Origin: Tatlockia sp.
Lineage (GTDB): Bacteria > Pseudomonadota > Gammaproteobacteria > Legionellales > Legionellaceae
Length of the DNA: 64,000 nucleotides
Reading direction: 5' to 3'
Assembly (NCBI GenBank): GCA_013697955.1
Contig: JACCVV010000020.1
Coordinates: 124,001-188,000 of the forward strand
Positions 40,388 through 48,534 of the stretch are shown here, piece by piece. Each line of letters starts with the position of its first letter. Within the stretch, counting starts at the first letter, position 1. Both the position numbers and the translations under genes were made by a program. The notes below the pieces were generated by a model. That model worked only from the letters and a program-made list of their open reading frames with translations, did no database searches and was not told the origin of the DNA.

Positions 40388-40766
40388 TGAACTTGTAGAG
40401 CATTGCTTTTTTCAGCCCAAACATGTTGGCGTTTTAGAATTAAACGATAAACTCTGTGTTTACCATCGTAATGGTGAGGCTGGTCGCGGCGATGTTATTG
40501 ATTTCTACCTACTCTGTGATGAAAAAGGGCTAATATTAAAAGCTAGATTTAAAGCTTATGGTAATCCCTATCTTATCGCTGGTGCGGAATGGCTTTGCCG
40601 ACAATTAGAAGGCTCTAAAATTAATGAGCATCCTCATTATGAATATGCCTTTTTGCTTAAAATGCTGGATATACCCCAATTGCGTTATCCCGTAGCCTTA
40701 CAACTAGAAGACGGGTATCGTGAATTGGTAAAAATTATGAAAGAAAGATTACAAGGGGAAAATTGA
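40377..40766 (+). CDS. IscU/NifU-N-like protein lacking all cluster-binding cysteines
   Basis: Aligned by eye with E. coli IscU (start Met-Met-Tyr-Asn-Glu-Leu-Val), the fold-defining segments agree, for instance Gly-Asp-Val at 38-40, Ala-Arg-Phe-Lys-Ala-Tyr-Gly at 56-62 and Leu-Glu-Asp near 110. However, the three Cys ligands at 37, 63 and 106 are Arg, Asn and Val, and the LPPVK motif read by HscA is Ile-Pro-Gln-Leu-Arg. Asp39 is kept. It therefore cannot hold a cluster like normal IscU. The gene sits between iscS and an intact iscA, overlapping both (ATG pair at 40377 and 40380; TGATG at its end). The role is unknown: it may bind or regulate IscS. Confidence 0.8.
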   Translation: MMYNELVEHCFFQPKHVGVLELNDKLCVYHRNGEAGRGDVIDFYLLCDEKGLILKARFKAYGNPYLIAGAEWLCRQLEGSKINEHPHYEYAFLLKMLDIPQLRYPVALQLEDGYRELVKIMKERLQGEN

Positions 40767-41134
40767 TGAGCGACGTAATGCATCATAGAAGTGAAACTGA
40801 CTGTGATCTTAGTTTGAGTGAAACTGCATTAAACCATGTTTTATCTTATCTTGATAAACAAAGCGAATGCATAGGCATTCGATTTTCCGTCAAGAAAACT
40901 GGCTGTTCTGGTCTATCTTATGTAGTCGATTATGTGAGTGTAGCGAACGATAAGGATATTGTGCAAAAAATTAGCTCTAATTATCAATTATTTATCGACA
41001 AAGCGAGTTATCCCTTCCTCAAAGGAATGAATGTTGACTATGTCAAACAAGGACTTAATTCCAAATTTGTTTTTAATAATCCTAATCAAACCGGGCAGTG
41101 CGGCTGTGGTGAAAGTTTTACGGTGAGTGAATAA
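40766..41134 (+). CDS. iscA: A-type iron-sulfur carrier (IscA/HesB family)
   Basis: A-type carriers pass iron-sulfur clusters to apoproteins. In this 122-residue protein the three conserved cysteines are present: Cys47 in Thr-Gly-Cys-Ser-Gly, and Cys112 and Cys114 in Gly-Gln-Cys-Gly-Cys-Gly-Glu-Ser-Phe. The N-terminal extension of about 15 residues is polar. AAGGGGAA precedes the ATG, which overlaps the stop of the IscU-like gene. IscA, ErpA and SufA are hard to tell apart; operon position favours IscA. hscA, hscB and fdx do not follow. Confidence 0.88.
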   Translation: MSDVMHHRSETDCDLSLSETALNHVLSYLDKQSECIGIRFSVKKTGCSGLSYVVDYVSVANDKDIVQKISSNYQLFIDKASYPFLKGMNVDYVKQGLNSKFVFNNPNQTGQCGCGESFTVSE

Positions 41135-41576
41135 AAATCCTGCACTTTAGAGTTTTATTTTCTAACAGGCAAATACTAGGTCGCCGTAAAATTGTGCGCC
41201 CGCGCTGGCAAGGTAATAGAGCATGTCCACCAATTTCGAACCCTACTATTCAATTTGCTTTTTACTCGTTGAACTCACAAGAAAAATAGAAATTCTCTTT
41301 ATTTGGATGAAAGTGCTTAGCTGACTTTAGTTATGATCATAATTTAACCAAACGATAGCTTTTTTACCATAATATGAATTAATTTACAGCAAATAGCTCA
41401 AAAATGCTTGCTAAAATTCTAAAATTTCCTTAAGCTTCCCTTAATAAATGAATATCATTCAAACAATGTTTACATAGTTTGTGATATTTGGTAGCATATC
41501 GGTCATGATGTTCTTTGAATGATTGAACAGAATGCAATTTTACCATTATTGAATTTTTGAGTCTCTGGAGAAAGAA
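41135..41576. other. Long intergenic region upstream of fis
   Basis: About 440 bases, AT-rich, with no reading frame I would support. It holds a 12-bp palindrome TTATGATCATAA (41331-41342) and the inverted repeat at 41454-41523. This length and richness fit the heavily regulated promoters of fis genes elsewhere, but I cannot fix a -10/-35 pair. Confidence 0.5.
41454..41523. repeat. Inverted repeat in the fis upstream region
   Basis: ATCATTCAAA (41454-41463) and its exact reverse complement TTTGAATGAT (41514-41523) are 50 bases apart, ending 53 bases before the fis start. Either paired operator sites or, if transcribed, a long leader stem. Confidence 0.5.
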
Positions 41577-41861
41577 ATGAACGCAGTTGTACAGCAAGTT
41601 GAACAATATAACGATGCATTAGCCCAACAAGTTGTTGGCGCTGTAAAAGGTTATTTAAATGCCGTTGGTAATAAGGAAATTAATTTAAACCTATATCAAT
41701 TAATAGTAGAAGAAGTTGAAGCTCCTCTCTTCCGAACTGTAATGGAATTAACACGTTACAATCAATCTAAAGCAGCCCGCGTACTTGGTGTAAGCCGTGG
41801 AACTTTACGTACAAAATTGAAGCGTTACTTTGATGATGAGTTCATTGGTACCCGTGGTTAA
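41577..41861 (+). CDS. fis: DNA-binding protein Fis
   Basis: Fis is a nucleoid protein and regulator that bends DNA; in Legionella several Fis proteins control effector genes. The 94-residue length is typical. The C-terminal helix-turn-helix has Tyr-Asn-Gln-Ser-Lys-Ala-Ala-Arg-Val-Leu-Gly-Val-Ser-Arg-Gly-Thr-Leu-Arg, with Lys-Leu-Lys-Arg-Tyr after it. The N-terminal arm differs from E. coli Fis. TGGAG lies 7 bases before the ATG. It is not in the usual dusB-fis operon, so it may be one of several fis copies. Confidence 0.93.
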   Translation: MNAVVQQVEQYNDALAQQVVGAVKGYLNAVGNKEINLNLYQLIVEEVEAPLFRTVMELTRYNQSKAARVLGVSRGTLRTKLKRYFDDEFIGTRG

Positions 41862-41882
41862 TTAAAATCATATCTGATTTAT

Positions 41883-41908
41883 CCTTCTCCTTAGAAATCT
41901 GGAGAAGG
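41883..41908 (+). terminator. Hairpin after fis
   Basis: A perfect 8-bp stem (CCTTCTCC / GGAGAAGG) with a 10-nt loop starts 21 bases past the fis stop. There is no strong U-run. Confidence 0.45.
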
Positions 41909-42034
41909 CTAAACCCAGGTTTTGTAATCCTTAGCCCAGGGCTAGTATTTCGGATAATCCAATTAATCCCTGATAATTTGCACCAATAAATTTAAAACTG
42001 GTCTTCTATTGGGCACTCTGTTAGCATTGGCCTT

Positions 42035-42400
42035 GAAGTCGGTCAGGCAATCGCTCTTCGTCTAGTACGAGGGGAGGAAAGTCCGGGCTCCATAGGGCAG
42101 GGTGCCAGGTAACTCCTGGGAGGCGAAAGTCTACGGAAAGTGCCACAGAAAATATACCGCCTTTTACCTTTGGGTAACAGGTAAGGGTGAAATGGTGCGG
42201 TAAGAGCGCACCGCACGGCTGGCAACAGGCGTGGCAGGGAAAACCCCACCCGGAGCAAGACCAAATAGGAATCCATTTTATCTTAGGATAAAGACGTAGG
42301 GCCCCTACGGGATTCGGGTAGGTTGCTTGAGGCATGTGGTGACGCATGTCCCAGATGAATGATTGTCCGCGACAGAACCCGGCTTATCGACCGACTTCCT
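42035..42400 (+). ncRNA. rnpB: RNase P RNA (class A)
   Basis: The catalytic RNA that trims tRNA 5' ends. Conserved blocks stand in order: GAAGTCGGTCAGGCAATCGC at the 5' end, GAGGAAAGTCCGGGCTCC, GGGTGCCAGGTAA, GGTAAGGGTGAAA, GGTGCGGTAAGAGCGCACCG, CACCCGGAGCAAG, CAAATAGG, GGGTAGGTTGCTTGAG, AGATGAATGATTGTCC and ACAGAACCCGGCTTATCG. The 3' CCGACTTC pairs with the 5' GAAGTCGG to close P1, which fixes the ends to within a few bases. The P3 arm is short compared with E. coli. Confidence 0.97.
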
Positions 42401-42532
42401 TTATTCTACTTAACTGAGCTGAATCATTCCCTCTTGATTATGAATCCATCTCGATTTACTATCACCCGCCTAAAATCAACCTCATTCGAAACCAAGCTTG
42501 CGTTGCGAAAGAATTAATTATTGAGCCCTGCC

Positions 42533-43306
42533 ATGTTGTTATGTATTGATGTTGGAAATTCTCATATTTACGGCGGCCTATTTGCCGGTGAAGAAATTCT
42601 TCTGCGATTCCGGCACACCTCTCAAGTTAGTACCTCTGATGAATTGGGAATATTTCTAAAAGCCGTACTAAGAGAAAATAATTGTAAGCCTGAAGAAATC
42701 GATCGTATTGCCTTCTGCTCAGTAGTTCCACAAATGGATTATTCTTTAAGAGCTGCCTGCCTTAAGTATTTTTCTCTTGAACCTTTCTCTTTGCAAGCTG
42801 GGGTCAAGACTGGTCTCAATATCAAATATCGAAATCCAATCGAGGTTGGCGCTGATCGAATTGCTAATGCAATTGCTGCTGCTCATTCATATCCCGGGCA
42901 AAATATTATTATCATTGATTTTGGAACGGCTACGACTTTTTGTGTTCTAACTGCCCAAAAAGCGTATCTGGGGGGAGCAATTTTACCGGGTATTCGTTTA
43001 TCCGTAGATGCGCTTGCTTCAAAAACGGCTAAGTTACCTGCTGTAGAAATTATAAAGCCAGAACAAGTGGTAGGGCGTTCAACAATAGAAAGCATTCAAT
43101 CTGGTGTTTTTTACGGTGTATTAGGCGCTTGTCGCGAATTCGTCACCCGTATCAAGGAATCAACTTTTGCAGACCAGGATACAGTTATTTTAGCAACTGG
43201 CGGTTTTGCTTCTTTATTTGATAAACAAGGGATTTATGACCATCTTATTCCGGATTTAGTATTACAAGGCATTCGACTGGCTTCAGAACTCAATTTAAAT
43301 GACTAA
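42533..43306 (+). CDS. coaX: Type III pantothenate kinase
   Basis: CoaX does the first step of coenzyme A synthesis and is not inhibited by CoA. The roughly 257-residue protein has the three ASKHA-fold motifs: Ile-Asp-Val-Gly-Asn-Ser-His at the N-terminus, Gly-Ala-Asp-Arg-Ile-Ala-Asn-Ala near residue 103, and Ile-Ile-Asp-Phe-Gly-Thr-Ala-Thr-Thr-Phe near 124. A later Gly-Gly-Ala-Ile-Leu-Pro-Gly fits as well. I chose the ATG at 42533 over an in-frame TTG at 42521. Neither has a clear ribosome binding site. Confidence 0.94.
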   Translation: MLLCIDVGNSHIYGGLFAGEEILLRFRHTSQVSTSDELGIFLKAVLRENNCKPEEIDRIAFCSVVPQMDYSLRAACLKYFSLEPFSLQAGVKTGLNIKYRNPIEVGADRIANAIAAAHSYPGQNIIIIDFGTATTFCVLTAQKAYLGGAILPGIRLSVDALASKTAKLPAVEIIKPEQVVGRSTIESIQSGVFYGVLGACREFVTRIKESTFADQDTVILATGGFASLFDKQGIYDHLIPDLVLQGIRLASELNLND

Positions 43307-43455
43307 ATTCTCCTAGTTGTATGCAAAGTTTGATTTTTCCTCTTAATCTTTTCTATTGAATGATTGTAGATCTACAGAATGCCTTTAATTTAATCATTTG
43401 CCTTTTCATTCGCAAATTGAATAGGTATTTTTTAAACAAAAATAAGTCAGAAGTG

Positions 43456-43485
43456 TTGACGCTTGGGAAAATATGTTTCTATAGT
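43456..43485 (+). promoter_or_regulatory. Promoter of the mraZ-led division/cell-wall cluster
   Basis: TTGACG (43456-43461) and TATAGT (43480-43485) with 18 bp between them, followed by MraZ-type repeats. Transcription would start near 43491, giving a leader of about 90 bases. Confidence 0.6.
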
Positions 43486-43493
43486 GTAACAAA

Positions 43494-43538
43494 GTGGTTT
43501 AAAATAACTAAAAAGTGGAGAATTGTGGAGAGACGGGA
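43494..43538 (+). promoter_or_regulatory. MraZ-box repeats upstream of mraZ
   Basis: GTGG occurs at 43494, 43515 and 43525, and GGGA at 43535. The last three are spaced exactly 10 bp, with similar flanks (GTGGAGAA, GTGGAGAG, GGGAAA). MraZ is known to repress its own operon through G-rich direct repeats spaced one helical turn, so this looks like its operator. Confidence 0.6.
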
Positions 43539-43582
43539 AAACTTATAATTTTTTAAAGTTCTTCGTACTCCATAAAAAAATT

Positions 43583-44041
43583 ATGTTTCGTGGAATCAAT
43601 GCAATTACTCTCGATGGAAAAGGCCGGCTTGCAGTGCCAACGCGGTATCGCGAAGCATTGTCTGAGCAGGAAAAAACCTCCTTAGTAGTGACAATTGATA
43701 CAGAAGAAACCTGCCTTTTACTCTACCCAACAGCCCAATGGCAGATTATTGAGAATAAATTACAAAGTTTGCCTAGTTTTAATGCGGCAGCCCGACGAAT
43801 TCAACGTCTGCTAATCGGGCATGCGACTGATGTTGAGCTGGATAGTAATGGACGAGTGCTTCTACCTCCAGTACTTCGTGACTATGCTCAGCTTGATAAA
43901 CGGGTAGTTCTTATTGGTCAGGGTAATAAATTTGAAGTCTGGGATGAAAATCTTTGGCAAACAAGAAGAGAAGATTGGCTAGCAGAAGAAGCATCTAAAG
44001 AAGATGGCTTACCTGAAGAAATGAAAACCTTTTCTTTGTAA
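43583..44041 (+). CDS. mraZ: Transcriptional regulator MraZ
   Basis: MraZ is an AbrB-fold regulator of the division/cell-wall cluster. From the ATG at 43583 it has 152 residues and starts [16 protein letters not shown], the standard N-terminus. The second repeat has [10 protein letters not shown]. A TTG-led extension to 43523 would cover the operator and is rejected. No clear ribosome binding site precedes the ATG. Confidence 0.95.
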   Translation: MFRGINAITLDGKGRLAVPTRYREALSEQEKTSLVVTIDTEETCLLLYPTAQWQIIENKLQSLPSFNAAARRIQRLLIGHATDVELDSNGRVLLPPVLRDYAQLDKRVVLIGQGNKFEVWDENLWQTRREDWLAEEASKEDGLPEEMKTFSL

Positions 44042-44051
44042 TGGAAATAAA

Positions 44052-44978
44052 ATGATGGTGCATCAACCTGTATTGTTGCAAGAAGCGATTGAAGGCTTGG
44101 CTATCAAAGCAGACGGTATCTATATCGATGGAACCTTCGGCCGCGGTGGTCACAGTCGTGCTATTTTGGAGCTCTTGTCATCCGCTGGGCAACTAATTGC
44201 CATTGATAAAGATCCTGAGGCTATTGAATATGGTAAACAGCATTTTGCAAATGATCCTCGTTTCCAAATCTTTCAAGGCTCCTTCGCTAATCTGATTGAA
44301 TTTACTAAAGAGGCAAAGGTATTTGGAAAGGTTAATGGTATTTTACTGGATTTAGGCGTTTCATCCCCTCAGTTAGACAATCCGGAGCGTGGCTTCAGTT
44401 TCATGCAGCAAGGACCTTTGGATATGCGAATGGATTTAACTCAAAAATTAGATGCCTCAGCTTTTGTCAATAAGGCTGAAGCTGAAGAGATGGCTAATAT
44501 CTTTAAAATTTATGGTGAGGAACGTTTTGCACTACGAATTGCGAGAGCTATTGTGTCAGCGCGAAGCGAAGCCCCTATTGAAACTACTGAAGAATTGGCC
44601 AAGATTGTTAAAGAAGCAAATCCCAAATGGGAGAAACATAAACATCCAGCGACACGAGTGTTCCAGGCTATTCGCATTCATGTCAATCAAGAGTTGAATG
44701 ATCTCAGTGCCTTTCTCAATGTTGCTACTGAAGTATTAGCGCCTGGTGGTCGAATGTCGGTTATCAGTTTTCATTCACTTGAGGACCGAATAGTCAAACA
44801 ATTTATGCGTTCCAAAGAACATGAAAATCGGCTGCCGCTAGGAGTTCCTGTCCGTTATGAAGAGATAAAAACCTCCTTTAAAAGGATTGGTAAAGCTATA
44901 AAAGCTACAGAAATTGAAGTGAAGCAAAATATCAGAGCACGGAGTGCAGTGTTGAGAATAGGAGAAAAACTAGCATGA
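44052..44978 (+). CDS. rsmH: 16S rRNA (cytosine1402-N4)-methyltransferase
   Basis: RsmH (MraW) methylates C1402 in the ribosomal P site using SAM. The 308-residue protein begins His-Gln-Pro-Val-Leu-Leu-Gln-Glu-Ala. It has the SAM loop [10 protein letters not shown] near residue 27, [12 protein letters not shown], and Phe-His-Ser-Leu-Glu-Asp-Arg late. It overlaps ftsL by 4 bases (ATGA). Confidence 0.97.
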   Translation: MMVHQPVLLQEAIEGLAIKADGIYIDGTFGRGGHSRAILELLSSAGQLIAIDKDPEAIEYGKQHFANDPRFQIFQGSFANLIEFTKEAKVFGKVNGILLDLGVSSPQLDNPERGFSFMQQGPLDMRMDLTQKLDASAFVNKAEAEEMANIFKIYGEERFALRIARAIVSARSEAPIETTEELAKIVKEANPKWEKHKHPATRVFQAIRIHVNQELNDLSAFLNVATEVLAPGGRMSVISFHSLEDRIVKQFMRSKEHENRLPLGVPVRYEEIKTSFKRIGKAIKATEIEVKQNIRARSAVLRIGEKLA

Positions 44979-45316
44979 ATGCCGCAGCCAAGGCGATCAA
45001 CCAAAGCAATTTTTTTAATGGGCAAATTCTGCAAATGCGTCTTTCCAAACAACTTTGCTTTCTTTTATCGCTGCTTTTTACGGTTCTGGTTAGTGCGCTT
45101 GCTATTGTTTATACTACCAACGAATATCGCATGGGCTTTACTGAATTGCAGCACCTCGAACAGCAGACCAATCAGTTACAAATGCAGTGGGGACAATTAC
45201 TATTAGAACAGGCAAGCTTGGCAACACCAGCACGAGTTGAGCAATTAGCCAGAGAAAAATTGGAAATGCGATTGCCGACAGATAAAGAAATTTATGTATT
45301 ATCCTGGAAAAAATAA
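44975..45316 (+). CDS. ftsL: Cell division protein FtsL
   Basis: FtsL forms the FtsQLB complex of the divisome. The 113-residue bitopic protein has a short cytoplasmic part, one membrane helix (about residues 25-47), and a periplasmic coiled coil rich in Gln, Leu and Glu. It ends with [13 protein letters not shown], the typical FtsL tail. Position between rsmH and ftsI confirms it. Confidence 0.93.
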   Translation: MNAAAKAINQSNFFNGQILQMRLSKQLCFLLSLLFTVLVSALAIVYTTNEYRMGFTELQHLEQQTNQLQMQWGQLLLEQASLATPARVEQLAREKLEMRLPTDKEIYVLSWKK

Positions 45317-45336
45317 TTCCAGGTGTTAGGGATCCA

Positions 45337-46998
45337 ATGAATAATAAAGGCCACCAGAAAAGACTGATTGTACTCTCGTCTTTTTTCATCGCAATTCTTG
45401 CTGTTCTAATCTGGAGAATGGTTGATTTGACAGTCCTGCACCGTCAATTTTTACAAGTGCAAGGTAATGCCAGATCACTTCGTGTCCTTGATATCCCCGC
45501 CCATCGAGGCATGATTACTGATCGCTTGGGGACTCCGCTTGCAGTGAGTACTCCAGTACAATCGGTTTGGGTCAATCCAAAAGCTTTTTTACCTGATAAA
45601 GACCAATTAACTAAATTGGGCGAACTATTACAAATTCCACCCAAAAACCTGGTTGCGAATGTTAAACAAGCAAAGGCAAGAGAATTTCTCTATTTACATC
45701 GGCAATTGCCGCCAATGCTGGCAAAGCAAATTGAAGAACTGAACATTCCAGGCGTTAACTTCCAGCAAGAGTTTAAGCGTTATTATCCTGAGGTGGATAG
45801 TACTGCTCAATTATTGGGTTTTACCAATATAGATGATATTGGCATTGAAGGATTAGAGCTTGCTTATCAGGATTGGTTGATGGGAATCCATGGAAAAAAA
45901 CGAGTTCTCAAAGATCGAATGGGCCAAATTATTGAAGACCTGGGCACCTTGGTGGAACCCAAGCCAGGACACGATCTGGCTTTAAGTATAGATAGACATA
46001 TCCAATATTTGGCTTACCACGAATTGCAAAATACCATGGAAAAATTTGCGGCTAAATCAGGATCGGTGGTTGTTATTGATGCAAAAACGGGTGAAATTCT
46101 GGCTGCAGCCAATGCCCCTTCCTTTAATCCTAATGCACGTGGCCGTTATACACTGGACAGTTATCGAAACAGAGCCTTAACAGACACTTTCGAACCCGGT
46201 TCTGTGATGAAAGCTTTTACAATTGCAAGCGCTTTAGGCTCTGGACAGTTTAAACCGGATACCGTTATCGATACTCGGCCAAGCTGGATGGTCGTTCATG
46301 GTCATAGGGTAAGCGATTTGCATAATTACGGCATTCTAAATGTTACAGGTGTGTTGCAACATTCCTCCAACGTTGGTGTTGCTAAAATGGTATTAGCCAG
46401 CCCACCGGAACATTTGATTGGTCTATTACAGCGGTGCGGCTTTGGCCAACGCACCGAAAGCGGATATCCTGGCGAAAGCGATGGCTCGATTGTTAATGTA
46501 AAAGATGCAAATCCCTTTGTTCTTAGTACATTAAGTTTTGGCTATGGCATGTCAGTCACACCTTTGCAACTGGCTAAGGGTTATTTGATTTTTGCAAACA
46601 AAGGCCGCTCCATACCTGTAACCTTACTTCACAATGAAACAAAGCCTGTTGGAGAACAGGTCTTAGACGAAAAAACCGCAGCTCAGGTTTTAGCTATGCT
46701 TGAGGCCGTACTGGGTAATGAAGGAACAGGCCGTTCGGCACGCGTTCCAGGTTATCGTGTAGCTGGTAAAACAGGGACAGCTCAGATTGCGGGAAAAAAT
46801 GGCTATGATAAACACCGTCATATCGCCAGCTTCGTTGGTATTGCCCCTGTTTCTGATCCTCGACTGGTTATTTCTGTGGTCATTCATGAGCCAACTAAAA
46901 ATGGTTATTACGCGGCAGCTGTAGCTGCACCACTTTTCGCACAGGTAATGTCTGGTGCCTTACGCATTTTAGATATTCCACCGGATCAAACAACTTGA
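45337..46998 (+). CDS. ftsI: Division-specific transpeptidase FtsI (PBP3)
   Basis: FtsI crosslinks septal peptidoglycan together with FtsW. The 553-residue class B PBP has an N-terminal membrane anchor (about residues 8-27) and a pedestal domain with Arg-Gly-Met-Ile-Thr-Asp-Arg. The transpeptidase motifs follow: Ser-Val-Met-Lys (in Glu-Pro-Gly-Ser-Val-Met-Lys, near 288), Ser-Ser-Asn near 344, and Lys-Thr-Gly-Thr-Ala near 478. It follows ftsL by 20 bases. Confidence 0.97.
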   Translation: MNNKGHQKRLIVLSSFFIAILAVLIWRMVDLTVLHRQFLQVQGNARSLRVLDIPAHRGMITDRLGTPLAVSTPVQSVWVNPKAFLPDKDQLTKLGELLQIPPKNLVANVKQAKAREFLYLHRQLPPMLAKQIEELNIPGVNFQQEFKRYYPEVDSTAQLLGFTNIDDIGIEGLELAYQDWLMGIHGKKRVLKDRMGQIIEDLGTLVEPKPGHDLALSIDRHIQYLAYHELQNTMEKFAAKSGSVVVIDAKTGEILAAANAPSFNPNARGRYTLDSYRNRALTDTFEPGSVMKAFTIASALGSGQFKPDTVIDTRPSWMVVHGHRVSDLHNYGILNVTGVLQHSSNVGVAKMVLASPPEHLIGLLQRCGFGQRTESGYPGESDGSIVNVKDANPFVLSTLSFGYGMSVTPLQLAKGYLIFANKGRSIPVTLLHNETKPVGEQVLDEKTAAQVLAMLEAVLGNEGTGRSARVPGYRVAGKTGTAQIAGKNGYDKHRHIASFVGIAPVSDPRLVISVVIHEPTKNGYYAAAVAAPLFAQVMSGALRILDIPPDQTT

Positions 46999-47005
46999 GG
47001 TTAAA

Positions 47006-48466
47006 ATGAAGCTAGCTGAGCTCCTTCATCCATGGATAAATATAGACCTTCCTATCTGCGATATCTCAGGTCTAAATAATGATAGCCGACAAATAAAGCC
47101 AGGTTATTTATTCATTGCTTATCCTGGGGCCGCATCTGATGGTCGCTCCTTTATAGATAAAGCACTTGCAGCTGGCGCGAGTGCATTAATTTATGAACCA
47201 GATAATTTACCTACCAGCTTTAATTTGCCAGCTAATATTCCCGCTATTGCTTTGCCTGGACTTTCAACAAAACTAGCTAGTCTAGCTAGTCGATTTTATG
47301 GCGAGCCAAGTAAGAAATTAGCGGTTACTGGTGTTACAGGTACTAATGGAAAAACAACTATTGCCTATCAACTTGCCCAAGGCTATTCTTTATTAGGTGA
47401 GCGTTCTGCCTATATTGGAACGATCGGACAGGGGGAAGTTCATTCTTTAAAAACCTTAGCCAACACCACACCGGATGGACTTTGTTTGCAACAATTGCTT
47501 TATAGTTACGAACAACAGGAAATTAAACAGCTTTGCATGGAAGTATCTTCCCATGCCTTAACTCAGCATCGCGTAGACTGCATTGATTTTACGCAGGCTA
47601 TATTTACTAATTTAAGCCATGATCATTTGGATTATCATCAAACAATGGATGCTTATGCTGCGGCAAAGGCGCTTTTATTTTCTAAAGAAAGTTTGAAATG
47701 GGCTATTGTGAATAAGGATGATAATTATAGTCAACTAATGAGCAAGGCTTCTCGCGCTGAAAAAATTATTAGCTATGGCATCAAAGAGGGTGCTGACGTT
47801 CTTGCTTTAAATTGGGATGTCAGTCTGTTAGGAACTCGTCTTGAGTTAAATTCTCCTTGGGGGAACCATGAGTTAATTATCAATGCTTTAGGGTTTTTCA
47901 ATATTTATAATAGCCTGGCAATATTTACATCCCTACTAGCCTCTGGCTATTCAGCAGAAAAAGTAATTCCCATAATGGCAAAATTAAAAGCCGCTCCAGG
48001 CCGCATGGAAATTGTAGCCCATGAACCTTATGCAATTGTCGATTATGCCCACTCGCCAGACGCTCTTGAAAATGTTTTATCCACACTGAAAAAGGTTAAG
48101 AAAGGGCGTATCCTCCTTGTTTTTGGCTGTGGAGGCGATCGGGATAAAACGAAAAGACCAGTTATGGGTAAAATTGCCAGCTTATATGCTGACGTTTCAA
48201 TAATAACTAGCGACAATCCTCGCAATGAGGATCCCCTCACTATTATTGATGAAATAGAAGCAGGTTTTTGCTCCAAATCGAATTTATTTAAAATTCCTGA
48301 CAGAAAACAGGCTATTGCCAAAGCACTGAGCCTGGCCGACAAAAACGATATTGTTTTGGTAGCTGGAAAAGGACATGAAAATTATCAGCAAATTGGCTCA
48401 GTACGCAATGCATTTTCTGATCAAGAGGTTATTCGCCAGTTGCAGAAAACTGCTGACTTTAATTAG
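47006..48466 (+). CDS. murE: UDP-MurNAc-tripeptide synthetase MurE
   Basis: MurE adds meso-diaminopimelate to UDP-MurNAc-L-Ala-D-Glu. The 486-residue Mur ligase has the ATP loop Gly-Val-Thr-Gly-Thr-Asn-Gly-Lys-Thr-Thr near residue 111 and the substrate-specificity motif Asp-Asn-Pro-Arg-Asn-Glu-Asp-Pro near 411, the form that selects DAP rather than Lys. GAGG lies 5 bases before the ATG. It is the last gene of the cluster here: murF, mraY and murD do not follow. Confidence 0.97.
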   Translation: MKLAELLHPWINIDLPICDISGLNNDSRQIKPGYLFIAYPGAASDGRSFIDKALAAGASALIYEPDNLPTSFNLPANIPAIALPGLSTKLASLASRFYGEPSKKLAVTGVTGTNGKTTIAYQLAQGYSLLGERSAYIGTIGQGEVHSLKTLANTTPDGLCLQQLLYSYEQQEIKQLCMEVSSHALTQHRVDCIDFTQAIFTNLSHDHLDYHQTMDAYAAAKALLFSKESLKWAIVNKDDNYSQLMSKASRAEKIISYGIKEGADVLALNWDVSLLGTRLELNSPWGNHELIINALGFFNIYNSLAIFTSLLASGYSAEKVIPIMAKLKAAPGRMEIVAHEPYAIVDYAHSPDALENVLSTLKKVKKGRILLVFGCGGDRDKTKRPVMGKIASLYADVSIITSDNPRNEDPLTIIDEIEAGFCSKSNLFKIPDRKQAIAKALSLADKNDIVLVAGKGHENYQQIGSVRNAFSDQEVIRQLQKTADFN

Positions 48467-48534
48467 TTGAATGAAGAACGGTTAACAGAAATATAATATT
48501 TCGTTCGGGCAAATTTTTCATGTGGCAAACTCTC

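Noticed and set aside
42021-42347. Minus-strand open frames of 108 and 77 codons across 42021-42347
   Set aside because: They lie entirely antisense to rnpB, whose conserved blocks explain the sequence; the Cys/Pro-rich products look like nothing real.
43360-43548. Plus-strand frame of 62 codons upstream of mraZ
   Set aside because: It runs through the promoter and MraZ repeats, has no ribosome binding site, and gives a low-complexity peptide.
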